Source: Pelagibius sp.
GTDB lineage: Bacteria; Pseudomonadota; Alphaproteobacteria; Kiloniellales; Kiloniellaceae
Length of the DNA: 33,777 bases
NCBI RefSeq assembly: GCF_028281305.1
Contig: NZ_JANQKD010000046.1
Span: forward strand, 1-33,777
Reading direction: 5' to 3'
The first letter of the stretch is position 1. Every line of letters begins with the position of its first letter. The position numbers were made by a program, and so were the translations under genes. Shown here in pieces: positions 1-9,965 of the stretch. The notes under the pieces were generated by a model, which was given only the letters and a program-made list of their open reading frames with translations, was not told where the DNA came from and searched no databases.

Positions 1-8
1 TGCCGACC

Positions 9-38
9 CAAGACTGACCTCCTCAAAGGTCAGTCTTG
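9..38. repeat. Long perfect inverted repeat, possible operator
   Basis: Two 12-base arms, CAAGACTGACCT (9-20) and AGGTCAGTCTTG (27-38), flank a 6-base loop and match without error. Neither side has a run of T, so an intrinsic terminator is less likely than a dimeric-regulator operator (TetR or MarR type by shape, which is inference). The gene it would serve lies left of the window. The aldo/keto reductase gene ends at 121, pointing toward it. Confidence 0.55.
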
Positions 39-120
39 AATCATGCCCAGATGAAAAAGGGAATCCCCAAAATCATAAATTGTCACCACAGCCTAGAGCA
101 GATCCGCTCTTGGCAGCCTG

Positions 121-1107
121 TCAGCGCTCGCGCGCGGCGCCCTCGGCTTCGCGCGCCAACAGCGTTTCGATTTCGGCCATAACGGCCCCGGGCAGTTTGC
201 CGTGGCCCAGGGCGCCTGCGTTGTCCTCCATCTGCGCTGCCGTCCGTGCGCCCGGAAGCGGGACGTTGCGGTCGGACTTGGCCAGCAGCCAGCAGAGGGC
301 GCCCTGCGCCAGGCTGCGCCCGCCGGTGCGGAGCAGTTCGCGCACCGCGTCGAGTTGTGCCAGATAGTCCGGCTTGACCCTTGCGCCTTGAAAGTAGTCG
401 CGCCAGGCTTCATCGGTCGCGCGTATGTCGTCCTTTGGCATCCGCGAGCGCGCATCGAACTTGCCGGTGAGCACCCCCATGGCCAGCGGCGAGCGGATGA
501 AGGCGGCGAGGCCGTTCCTTTCAGCCATGCCCTGGATGGTCGGGACATCGACGAAGACGTTCATGGCATGCTCGATGCCGATGAAGCCCTCCTGCCCGGC
601 CATTGCCTGGGCGCTCTCCGGGAAATCGGTGCTCCAGCCGAAGGCGCGGATCTTGCCGGCCCGGCGTGCATCCTCCATGGCCGCGAAGATCGGCTCCGCC
701 CGGGCCACGGGCAGGGCGTTGAGGTGCAGCAGCAGGATGTCGATCCGGTCGCGCCGCAGGCGCTTGAGGCAGCGCTCGATCGCTGGCATCACCGCGGCGG
801 GGTCGGTTTCCTCGCCGGTCAGCTGCTTTGAGTCTTCGTCAAAGCCGATGCCGATTTTGGAGATGATCATGGCCTCCGGGTGCCCCGCCAGCGCCTGGCC
901 GAGCAGCTGCTCCGCATGCCCGGCGCCGTAGACCGCTGCCGTGTCGAAGAGGGTCAGCCCGGCATCGAGCGCCGCATGGACTGCGCGCAGCGATTCGCCG
1001 TCTTCGGCATTGGCGTAGCCAAGCGGCTGATCGCCGCGAAAGAAGGGGCCGCCGATGGGCCAGCAGCCCATGCCGAGCGGCGCGATCTCAGTATCCAGCA
1101 GGTTCAT
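121..1107 (-). CDS. Aldo/keto reductase family oxidoreductase
   Basis: Predicted NAD(P)H-dependent carbonyl reductase of 328 residues with the TIM-barrel AKR pattern. It has an N-terminal APLGMGCWPIGG strand, FDTAAVYGAGHAEQLLG with the catalytic Asp55 and Tyr60, a Lys in ISKIG near 84, and His128 in LLLHLN, completing the usual Asp/Tyr/Lys/His set. I chose the ATG at 1107 because an AGGGAG ribosome-binding sequence lies about 7 bases upstream; an upstream in-frame ATG at 1143 has no such support. The gene is divergent from a LysR regulator starting at 1208, which is a likely controller (inference). The substrate cannot be told from sequence; the protein resembles the large group of aryl-alcohol/D-threo-aldose-type AKRs. 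The C-terminus is rich in Arg, Glu and Ala. Confidence 0.9.
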   Translation of the reverse strand: MNLLDTEIAPLGMGCWPIGGPFFRGDQPLGYANAEDGESLRAVHAALDAGLTLFDTAAVYGAGHAEQLLGQALAGHPEAMIISKIGIGFDEDSKQLTGEETDPAAVMPAIERCLKRLRRDRIDILLLHLNALPVARAEPIFAAMEDARRAGKIRAFGWSTDFPESAQAMAGQEGFIGIEHAMNVFVDVPTIQGMAERNGLAAFIRSPLAMGVLTGKFDARSRMPKDDIRATDEAWRDYFQGARVKPDYLAQLDAVRELLRTGGRSLAQGALCWLLAKSDRNVPLPGARTAAQMEDNAGALGHGKLPGAVMAEIETLLAREAEGAARER

Positions 1108-1184
1108 GGTCGGGCTCCCTAGCGCTTGCAGTGGCGCCACCATGACATCGGAGGTTTGTCACACCCATGAATTCTTTTGTAGTC

Positions 1185-1201
1185 TTCATTTCATGAATGA
1201 A
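1185..1201. promoter_or_regulatory. Inverted repeat in the AKR/LysR divergent gap
   Basis: TTCATTTCATGAATGAA reads as TTCAT-N7-ATGAA, with an inner TCATGA palindrome. It sits in the 100-base divergent gap and overlaps a possible upstream ATG (1193) of the LysR gene, so it would fit a LysR operator if translation starts at 1208. No experimental support is visible. Confidence 0.35.
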
Positions 1202-1207
1202 AGAAAG

Positions 1208-2068
1208 ATGGATTGGGACGACCTGCGCCTTTTTCTTGCTGTCGCGCGCCACGGCGGCCTGGCCGGTGCCGCGGGGGAGACGGGCAAGAGCGCACCGACC
1301 CTCGGGCGGCGCATGCTGGCGCTGGAACGCGCCGCCGGTCTGGAGCTGTTTCGCCGCCTGCCGCGCGGCTACGAACTGACGGAGCAGGGGCAGGACTTCC
1401 TGGCGAGAGTGACGGATCTGGAAGCGCAGATCCGGCCCCTGACCGATCAGGCCGAGGGGCGCCGCCGTGTGCTGGTCAAGATCTCGGCCGGGACCTGGAT
1501 GACCAAAGTGCTCTGCGAGCAGGCCGGAGAGATTCTGGGCGAAGACGCGACGGCTGCGTTGCGTTTCATCTCCGCAGACCATGTTCTGGACATCGCACAT
1601 CGCGAGGCGGTTATCGGCATCCGCAACCGTCGGCCCGAGCAGATCGGCCTGGCCTGCCGCAAGGTCGGCCGGGTGCGCTTTGCCGGCTACGCCTGCGACG
1701 AAGCGGAGCGGCCCTGGGCGCGGGTCCTGGGCAAGACGCCTTCGGCGCTTTGGGTGGCGGAGAACACGGAGGGCACCGCCTGCCTGGAGGTCACCAATCC
1801 GCGCGGCGCGCTCGACCTTGCGCTCGCCGGGACCGTGCGCGCCGTTCTGCCGACTTTCATCGGCGACCGGGAAGCGGCCCTGCAACGCGTCACCGCGCCG
1901 ATCAAGGAGCTGGACCACGACCAGTGGCTGGTCACGCATCACGAGGAACGTTTTGCGCCGGCCGTCCGGCAGACCATCGACCGCGTCTACAGGATCCTGC
2001 GGGCCTTGCACCGCGGGCCCGGCAGCGGCCCTGGCCGTTCCCGTAACGGGTCACGGGGGGTTTCGTAA
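1208..2068 (+). CDS. LysR-family transcriptional regulator
   Basis: A 286-residue LysR-type regulator. The N-terminus, MDWDDLRLFLAVARHGGLAG, is a standard LysR winged helix-turn-helix start. The recognition segment around residues 25-50 (SAPTLGRRMLALERAAGLELF) is followed by RGYELTEQGQDFL and then an effector-binding domain. I chose ATG 1208 because the family begins at this MxWDD segment; ATG 1193 would add only MNERK and overlaps an inverted repeat. The regulator at 28611-29492 shares the same MxWDDL opening, so the two are probably close paralogues. It diverges from the aldo/keto reductase gene and converges with the GST gene, whose stop lies 8 bases beyond its own. The effector is unknown. 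Confidence 0.9.
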   Translation: MDWDDLRLFLAVARHGGLAGAAGETGKSAPTLGRRMLALERAAGLELFRRLPRGYELTEQGQDFLARVTDLEAQIRPLTDQAEGRRRVLVKISAGTWMTKVLCEQAGEILGEDATAALRFISADHVLDIAHREAVIGIRNRRPEQIGLACRKVGRVRFAGYACDEAERPWARVLGKTPSALWVAENTEGTACLEVTNPRGALDLALAGTVRAVLPTFIGDREAALQRVTAPIKELDHDQWLVTHHEERFAPAVRQTIDRVYRILRALHRGPGSGPGRSRNGSRGVS

Positions 2069-2076
2069 CCCAAGGG

Positions 2077-2724
2077 TCAGGCTTCGGGGTTCCAACCGCT
2101 GTTGAGGGCCTCGGCACGGTTGTCCTGAACGTTGGCGAAGGCTGCACGGCGCTCGCAGCGCAGCCGGTGGGCCTGCAGCCGCGGATACCGCGTGGTGCTT
2201 TCCGCCGTCGGCAGCACGCGCTCCAGGTACTGCATGGCCACGGCAACGGCCAGGTCGGCCCGGGAAAAGCCGCCATCGAAGAACCAATCACCCTCCAGCC
2301 GCGCTTCCAGCCAGGCGCAGATGGAGGCGATCTGGCGCTCCAGCCGCGTTCGCCAGGCCGGATCGCTGGTGCCCGGCGCCCGCCTGCTGTTCTCGATGCC
2401 GCGCTCGTAGATCTTCTCGGCCAGGGTGATGCCCACGACCTCCACCTGAAGGACACGGCGCCGGTCCGGCTGCTGCACCGGTGCCAGCCGCCGCTCAGAG
2501 GGGGCGCTCTCGTCGAGGTAGTCGATGATGGCGCGGCTGTCGAACAGGGTCTCGCCGTCGTCCAGAATCAGCGCCGGCACCTTGCCCATCGGATTGACCG
2601 CGAGCATCGCGTCGAAGTCCTTGAACACCGAAAGCACGCGGCGCTCGAAGGGATGACCGTAATGATGCAGGGCGATGGCGACCCGGCGGACGAAGGGGGA
2701 ATCGAACTGTCCCACGAGAATCAC
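2077..2724 (-). CDS. Glutathione S-transferase family protein
   Basis: A 215-residue cytosolic GST-like protein. The N-terminal thioredoxin-fold domain (about 1-80) carries MILVGQFDSPFVRRVAIAL, where Ser9 is the likely catalytic position, NPMGKVPAL with the cis-Pro of the glutathione site, and LFDSRAIIDYLDE with the Ser that contacts the gamma-glutamyl group. An all-helical C-terminal domain follows. The start has a neighbouring ATG and no better alternative. It may be a detoxification enzyme, but bacterial members of this YibF/GstB-like group have few assigned substrates. It ends 8 bases from the convergent LysR gene, and nothing suggests co-transcription with other genes. Confidence 0.92.
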   Translation of the reverse strand: MILVGQFDSPFVRRVAIALHHYGHPFERRVLSVFKDFDAMLAVNPMGKVPALILDDGETLFDSRAIIDYLDESAPSERRLAPVQQPDRRRVLQVEVVGITLAEKIYERGIENSRRAPGTSDPAWRTRLERQIASICAWLEARLEGDWFFDGGFSRADLAVAVAMQYLERVLPTAESTTRYPRLQAHRLRCERRAAFANVQDNRAEALNSGWNPEA

Positions 2725-2891
2725 GGACTGTAGCTCCCAAACAGGAATGCCGCAGGTTAGGACCTATTGCGAAGCCTGGCAAAGAGCGCCGCGCCGTATC
2801 CGCCGCGCGCACGGGGAAACCCGGAAACACCGGCTCGGGGTCCGGTCCGGGCAGTCGTGGCTGACCACAACCGCCCGGACGCTCGGCTTAT

Positions 2892-2917
2892 GACCGGATC
2901 GAGAGATCGACCCCGGT
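2892..2917. repeat. Hairpin downstream of the orphan secreted-protein gene
   Basis: The segment holds GACCGG and CCGGTC arms with an inner GATC/GATC pair, giving a stable but imperfect hairpin just beyond the stop at 2931. There is no T tract, so it is only a weak terminator candidate. The rest of 2725-2930 shows no gene. Confidence 0.25.
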
Positions 2918-2930
2918 CGGGCAAAGGGGC

Positions 2931-3380
2931 TCAGTCCTTCGGGCAGTTCGTCCCGTTGCACGCGTGGCAGCCGCCGCCGACGACGTCATCGCCGCCGACG
3001 AAGACGTAACACACATTGCCGTTCAGCCAGCATCCGAACTGAAGCGGTTCTGATCCCGTGGAGTTGAAGCCGCAGCCCAGGGAAGCGGTGTCCCGATTGG
3101 GGGCGGACATCTTCAGGAGACCCCGCGGCAAGGGCGTGAGGTCGCGATCCACGGCGTTCAGCGATGAAATCACGTAGTCGAAGTACCCGCGCTGGGTGTC
3201 GTCGAGCTGGGCGTAACGCTTGGTCGTCCTGACGCCATCGACCTGCATGACGACAGGAATTGATGCCTTGTTCACCGTCAGGGTCTTGTTGTTCTGCGCC
3301 GTTGCGTCGGCCGTGCCCGACAGGAGTACGGCAAACGCCAGCAGGAACGCGGGCAGAATCCGTGAGAATTGCACGCACAT
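2931..3380 (-). CDS. Hypothetical secreted protein, C-terminal cysteines
   Basis: A 149-residue protein I do not recognise. Residues 1-30 form a clear Sec signal peptide (ILPAFLLAFAVLLSGTADA, cleavage probably near ATA-QN), so the mature protein should be periplasmic or secreted. The mature part opens with an NNKTLTVNKASIPVVMQVDG strand-like stretch. The last 50 residues contain six cysteines (GCGFNS, FGCWLNGNVCYVF, GGGCHACNGTNC), including a CHAC motif that could form disulfides or bind metal. The start is secure: AAAGGAGG lies a few bases upstream of ATG 3380. It is probably monocistronic, with no functional clue from its neighbours. Confidence 0.75.
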   Translation of the reverse strand: MCVQFSRILPAFLLAFAVLLSGTADATAQNNKTLTVNKASIPVVMQVDGVRTTKRYAQLDDTQRGYFDYVISSLNAVDRDLTPLPRGLLKMSAPNRDTASLGCGFNSTGSEPLQFGCWLNGNVCYVFVGGDDVVGGGCHACNGTNCPKD

Positions 3381-3500
3381 ACGAAACCTCCTTTTGCATG
3401 TTTTGCGGCATTTGGAAGTCGTATGGGCGCGACGAATGGTTTAACGACTCCGCGGTCGATACACCTCTGGCCGCAGCCTGTGGCGGGAGCGCATGGCGGA

Positions 3501-3536
3501 GAAGAGAGAACCGCTTGGGAAGAGAGAACCGCTTGG
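3501..3536. repeat. Perfect 18-bp tandem duplication
   Basis: GAAGAGAGAACCGCTTGG occurs twice, head to tail and without mismatch, between the signal-peptide gene and the S4-domain gene. It resembles a recent replication-slippage duplication. A second, unrelated 18-bp perfect duplication lies at 17344-17379. Confidence 0.9.
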
Positions 3537-3586
3537 AACGTCAGGCGCGGTCTGGCGTCCGGGACCAAGACCGGAAGGCTGCCGGA

Positions 3587-4012
3587 TCACTCGGTCTCGC
3601 GCAGGCGGTCGAGATCGCGGCGGTCGCGTTTGGTCGGGCGGCCCGCACCGGGCTGGCGGCGGCCCGCTCCGTCGGTGGGCGACGGCGTGCCCCGGGGCAG
3701 ACGGCTCTCGGCATCCGGCGGCTTGAGATCCTCGTAGAGGGCCTGGGCCTCGCTGGCCGGGCCGCGGCGCTCCGCCAGGGCCAGGACCTTCACCACCCGG
3801 ATGTGGCGCGCCTGGGGAAAGGTCAGCACGTCGCCGACCTTCACCTTGTGATGGGGTTTGACGACGCCGAGGCCCGAGAGGCGCAGCTTGCCGGCCTGAC
3901 AGACCTTGCTGGCCAGGCTGCGTGTCTTGAAGAAGCGCGCGTACCAGAGCCACTTGTCGGCGCGCAGTCCGCCATGAGGGCCACCGTTGGCGTCGCTGAC
4001 GTCGCTGCTCAA
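3587..4012 (-). CDS. S4-domain RNA-binding protein, Hsp15-like
   Basis: A 141-residue protein with an S4 RNA-binding domain at about residues 15-80 (LRADKWLWYARFFKTRSLASKVCQAGKL, then VKVGDVLTF) and a basic tail rich in Arg and Asp. It matches the Hsp15/HslR family, whose E. coli member binds stalled 50S subunits carrying peptidyl-tRNA. The only plausible start in this frame is TTG at 4012, with GAGGA about 10 bases upstream. It lies 42 bases after the Suv3-like helicase gene on the same strand, so the two probably form an operon. In many alphaproteobacteria this pair is followed by ferredoxin and carD genes, but here the next gene is the unrelated secreted protein. The C-terminal half beyond residue 90 is low-complexity. 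Confidence 0.85.
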   Translation of the reverse strand: MSSDVSDANGGPHGGLRADKWLWYARFFKTRSLASKVCQAGKLRLSGLGVVKPHHKVKVGDVLTFPQARHIRVVKVLALAERRGPASEAQALYEDLKPPDAESRLPRGTPSPTDGAGRRQPGAGRPTKRDRRDLDRLRETE

Positions 4013-4054
4013 GGAGTGCTGTTCCTCACTTGCCGACCCTCACGCGCCGCCCCC

Positions 4055-6715
<2,661 letters not shown>

Positions 6716-6764
6716 TGCAAGGAATTCCCTGGGCGCGGCCTGGGCGAAAGATGGTTAACGGGCG

Positions 6765-7505
6765 TCAGCGGCCCTGCGGCGCGCGCGGCTTGGTCAGCGG
6801 CACGAAAGCGACGGGAAAGAGGCTGCGTTCGTGGATACTGCCGTCGGCAGCTTTATCGATGCGCAGCAGGGACTGTGCCGGCAGGAACCAGTGGGCCGGG
6901 CCCCTGCCGGACTTTTCCTCCACCGGGATGATCAGGCGTCCGCCGGGGGCGAGCTGCTCGACCAGCGCCGGCGGCACGCCGCGGGCCGCGGCCGTCACCA
7001 GGATGGCATCGAAAGGCGCGGCCTGCGGCCAGCCCGCCGCCCCGTCGCCCTCCCGGCAGTGCACCCGGTCGTAGCCCAGGCGGGCCAGCCGCTCCGCCGC
7101 CTCGGCGGCCAGGCTGGGCACAACCTCCAGGCTGTAGACCTCGGCGCCGAGCTCGGCCAGCACGGCGGCCTGATAGCCCGAGCCTGTCCCCACCTCCAGA
7201 ACCTTCGCGCCTGGCGCGATCTCGGCCTGGTCGCTCATCACCGCGACGATGAAGGGTTGCGAGATGGTCTGCTGCGCGCCGATGGGCAGGGGCCGGTTTT
7301 CATAGGCCGCCCCCTCCTCCAGCAGCGGCACGAAGCGGTGCCGGGGCACCCGGCCCAGGGCCGCCAGAACCCTGGGGTCCAGGTGATCCTTGCCCAGCCA
7401 GTCCGCGACCTCCCCCGCCTCCTGTTCGATGGCCTGCAGCATCGCCGCGCGGTCGGCCTGGCGCCCCGCTGTCCTGCGGTCCGGATCTGTATCGTGCTCC
7501 ACCAT
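6765..7505 (-). CDS. pcm: Protein-L-isoaspartate O-methyltransferase
   Basis: An S-adenosylmethionine-dependent enzyme that methylates L-isoaspartyl residues so that aged proteins can be repaired. The substrate loop VPRHRFVP is followed by AYENRPLPIGAQQTISQPFIVA, the hallmark of the PIMT family. The SAM-binding motif I is VLEVGTGSGYQAAVLAELGA, and LAPGGRLIIPV lies further on. From ATG 7505 the protein has 246 residues, with about 20 extra N-terminal residues over typical members. ATG 7574 and an upstream start at 7652 are alternatives, but they would add low-complexity sequence. The gene diverges from htpG, placing a repair enzyme next to a chaperone across a 176-base gap. The C-terminal extension (RIDKAADGSIHERSLFPVAF) is usual for bacterial enzymes. 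Confidence 0.92.
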   Translation of the reverse strand: MVEHDTDPDRRTAGRQADRAAMLQAIEQEAGEVADWLGKDHLDPRVLAALGRVPRHRFVPLLEEGAAYENRPLPIGAQQTISQPFIVAVMSDQAEIAPGAKVLEVGTGSGYQAAVLAELGAEVYSLEVVPSLAAEAAERLARLGYDRVHCREGDGAAGWPQAAPFDAILVTAAARGVPPALVEQLAPGGRLIIPVEEKSGRGPAHWFLPAQSLLRIDKAADGSIHERSLFPVAFVPLTKPRAPQGR

Positions 7506-7587
7506 GGCGGTCTTTTCCCCGGCGCTGTCTGCCTCACGGTCCCCCGCAGAGTCCCGCTCCGGTCCCGGGATCATCGTGAGACAAGAC

Positions 7588-7616
7588 TTGCAGGGAGTAT
7601 AGATTGCGCACATATG
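7588..7616 (+). promoter_or_regulatory. Possible htpG promoter
   Basis: TTGCAG (7588-7593) and CATATG (7611-7616) are 17 bases apart, 66 bases before the htpG ATG. The leading CTTG would also suit a heat-shock (RpoH) -35, but the spacing to a CYTATNT-like -10 is a little long. This is weak evidence. Confidence 0.25.
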
Positions 7617-7681
7617 TCTCGGCGATTCCGCTCCGGACCGCCGGAGCGGCAAGCAAAGAACCGAAAACGGACAGTCAGACC

Positions 7682-9604
7682 ATGGCGCAGGAACAACTGA
7701 AGCAGGAAGAACTGAAGTTCGAGGCGGAGGTCAGCCGCCTGCTCGATATCGTGGCCCACTCGCTCTACTCGGAAAAGGAGATCTTCCTGCGGGAGCTGGT
7801 CTCCAACGCCTCGGACGCCTGCGACCGTCTGCGCTACGCGGCGCTGACCCAGCCGGACCTCCTGGCGGATGACAGCGGCTTTTCCATCCGCCTGAAGACC
7901 GATCCCGCCGCCAGGACGCTCACCATCGTCGACAACGGCATCGGCATGAACCGCCAGGACCTGATCGACAACCTGGGAACCATCGCCCGTTCCGGCACCG
8001 CCGCCTTCGTCGAGCAACTGGAGAGCAAGGCCGAGGGGGCCAACCTGATCGGCCAGTTCGGCGTCGGTTTTTACTCCGCCTACATGGTCGCCCAGAAGGT
8101 CGAAGTGAGCACCCGCAAGGCCGGCGAGGCCGAGGGTTGGCGCTGGGCCTCCGACGGGCAGGGCGCCTTCACCATCGCCGAGGACCCCGAGGCCCCGGCG
8201 CGCGGCACCCGCATCGTCCTGCACCTGCGCGAGGGCGACGAGGAGTACCTGGATGCCATGCGCATCCGCCAGGTCGTCTCCACCTACTCCGACCACATCG
8301 CCGTGCCGGTGGTGCTGGAGTCGCGTAAGGAGGACGAACCCGACGAGACCCTGAACGCCGCCTCGGCGCTCTGGACGCGGCCCAAGAGCGAGATCACCGA
8401 GGAGCAGTACAAGGAGTTCTATCACCACGTCGGGCACACCTTCGACGAGCCCTGGCTGCGCCTGCACTTCAAGGCCGAGGGCATGCTGGAATACACCGGC
8501 CTGCTGTTCATTCCCTCGTCCAAGCCCTTCGACCTTTTCCATCCGGACCGCAAGACCGGCATCAAGCTCTACGTGAAGCGCGTCTTCATCACCGATGACT
8601 GCAGCGAACTGGTGCCCTCCTACCTGCGTTTCCTGCGCGGTATCGTCGACACCGAGGATCTGCCGCTGAACATCAGCCGCGAGCTGCTGCAGAACAATCC
8701 GCGTCTCGCCAAGATCCGCACCGCGCTCAGCAAGCGCGTGCTGAGCGAACTCAAGAAGAAGGCGGAAAAGGCGCCCGAGGACTACGTCAAGTTCTGGGAG
8801 GCCTTCGGCCCGGTGCTGAAGGAAGGCCTCTACGAGGATTCCAACCAGCGCGACACCCTGCTGTCGCTGGCCCGCTTCCGTTCCACAGCCAAGGAGCAGG
8901 GGGCGGGCGACGACCTGGTCAGCCTTGCCGACTACGTTGCGCGCATGAAGCCCGGCCAGGAGGCCATCTACACCATCACCGGCGACAACCCCGAGGTTCT
9001 GGCCAAGAGCCCGCAGCTCGAAGGCTTTGCCGCCAAGGGCATCGAAGTTCTGCTGCTGAGCGATCCGGTAGACGATTTCTGGCTGACCTCGGTGCCGGAC
9101 TACGAGGGCAAGCCCTTCAAGTCGGTCACCCGCGGGGCCGCCGACCTGGAGAAGGTGGCCAAGGCGGAGAGCGACAAAGACAGCGAAGGAGAGGAGACGG
9201 CGAAGGAAGCCTCTCCGGCCCTGGACGCGCTGATCGCCTTCGTGAAGCTGACCCTCAAGGATCAGGTGAAGGATGTGCGGGTCTCGGCGCGGCTGACCAG
9301 CAGCCCGGTCTGCCTCGTCGCCGATGAGGGCGACCTGGACATGCACCTGGAGCGTTTGCTGAAGCAGCAGCGCCAACTCGACCAGAGCTCCGCACGCATT
9401 CTGGAGATCAATCCGGACCACGGCCTGATCACGGCGCTCGCCGGGCAGATCGGCCAGGAGGGCGCCGGCGGCGTGGTGGAGGACGCGGCCTGGCTGCTGC
9501 TCGACCAGGCCCGCATCATCGAGGGCGAAGCCCTGCCCGATCCCGCCGCCTTCTCCCGCCGGCTCTCGGCACTGGTGGAGAAGGGACTGATGTCAGGAAG
9601 CTAA
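7682..9604 (+). CDS. htpG: Molecular chaperone HtpG (Hsp90)
   Basis: The bacterial cytosolic Hsp90, an ATP-driven dimeric chaperone. The protein is 640 residues, normal for HtpG. The N-terminal GHKL ATPase domain shows HSLYSEKEIFLRELVSNASD with the catalytic Glu and ATP-binding Asn, DNGIGM, GTIARSGT and GQFGVGFYSAYMVA. The middle domain contains FIPSSKPFDLF and LPLNISRELLQ with the conserved Arg. The C-terminal domain mediates dimerisation and ends without the eukaryotic MEEVD tail. ATG 7682 opens MAQEQLKQEELKFEAEVSRLL, where family similarity starts; an upstream in-frame ATG at 7604 would add unrelated residues. It is divergent from pcm and followed by a repeat-rich gap. Confidence 0.97.
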   Translation: MAQEQLKQEELKFEAEVSRLLDIVAHSLYSEKEIFLRELVSNASDACDRLRYAALTQPDLLADDSGFSIRLKTDPAARTLTIVDNGIGMNRQDLIDNLGTIARSGTAAFVEQLESKAEGANLIGQFGVGFYSAYMVAQKVEVSTRKAGEAEGWRWASDGQGAFTIAEDPEAPARGTRIVLHLREGDEEYLDAMRIRQVVSTYSDHIAVPVVLESRKEDEPDETLNAASALWTRPKSEITEEQYKEFYHHVGHTFDEPWLRLHFKAEGMLEYTGLLFIPSSKPFDLFHPDRKTGIKLYVKRVFITDDCSELVPSYLRFLRGIVDTEDLPLNISRELLQNNPRLAKIRTALSKRVLSELKKKAEKAPEDYVKFWEAFGPVLKEGLYEDSNQRDTLLSLARFRSTAKEQGAGDDLVSLADYVARMKPGQEAIYTITGDNPEVLAKSPQLEGFAAKGIEVLLLSDPVDDFWLTSVPDYEGKPFKSVTRGAADLEKVAKAESDKDSEGEETAKEASPALDALIAFVKLTLKDQVKDVRVSARLTSSPVCLVADEGDLDMHLERLLKQQRQLDQSSARILEINPDHGLITALAGQIGQEGAGGVVEDAAWLLLDQARIIEGEALPDPAAFSRRLSALVEKGLMSGS

Positions 9605-9654
9605 CGCTCTGCCGGCCTCGGCGCGCGCGCTCCAAAGCCAAAACATGCTGGGTT

Positions 9655-9686
9655 GTCATACTCGGGCTTGTCCCACGGCTATCCGG
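9655..9686. repeat. Degenerate palindromic repeat element
   Basis: GTCATACTCGGGCTTGTCCC followed by ACGGCTATCCGG matches the layout of a dispersed intergenic element known from many alphaproteobacteria (GTCAT, arm, CGGGCTTGTCCCG, arm, GATCC). Here the second arm is degraded. Confidence 0.5.
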
Positions 9687-9730
9687 TTTAGCGCAACAGC
9701 GTGGAATACAGGCAAACAGCGGGCGTGCAA

Positions 9731-9839
9731 CTCACCCCCCTCCCGACCTCCCCCCATCAAGGGGGGAGGGGAACCGTTGTAGGCTCTCCATAAAGATCTC
9801 CCTCCCCCTTCGATGGGGGAGGGTTGGGGTGGGGGTGAC
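9731..9839. repeat. Inverted doublet of C/G-skewed palindromic repeats
   Basis: Unit 1 (about 9732-9773) has a CCTCCCCCC arm, an ATCAA loop and a GGGGGGAGG arm, preceded by CACCCCCCTCCC. Unit 2 (about 9797-9838) is the same kind of element in the opposite orientation, with a CTCCCCC arm, a loop and a GGGGGAG arm, flanked by GGTTGGGGTGGGGGTGA. A 22-base spacer separates them. This looks like a BIME/REP-type pair lying between the convergent htpG and DUF1223 genes, where it could also stop transcription or protect mRNA ends. The rest of 9605-9965 shows no gene. Confidence 0.8.
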
Positions 9840-9965
9840 ACCCTCTCCGCGCTAAGGCATTGATCGCTAGAGTTGGTCTTTGGCAAGAGTCGACCGGAGC
9901 AAGATTTAGTTGCTTCGATACGAACAACCGCGAAGCTCTTGCGCCTGGGCGCCGCCGTCCGCGGC

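Noticed and set aside
3501..3536. Possible CRISPR repeat pair
   Set aside because: The two 18-bp units abut with no spacer, so this is a tandem duplication.
7571..9421. Long minus-strand open frame opposite htpG
   Set aside because: htpG is unambiguous on the plus strand and the antisense frame has no recognisable motif.
9656..9886. Minus-strand frame with PPPQPSPIEGGG and PPPLMGGGREGG
   Set aside because: The proline/glycine peptide is simply the translation of the two palindromic repeats.
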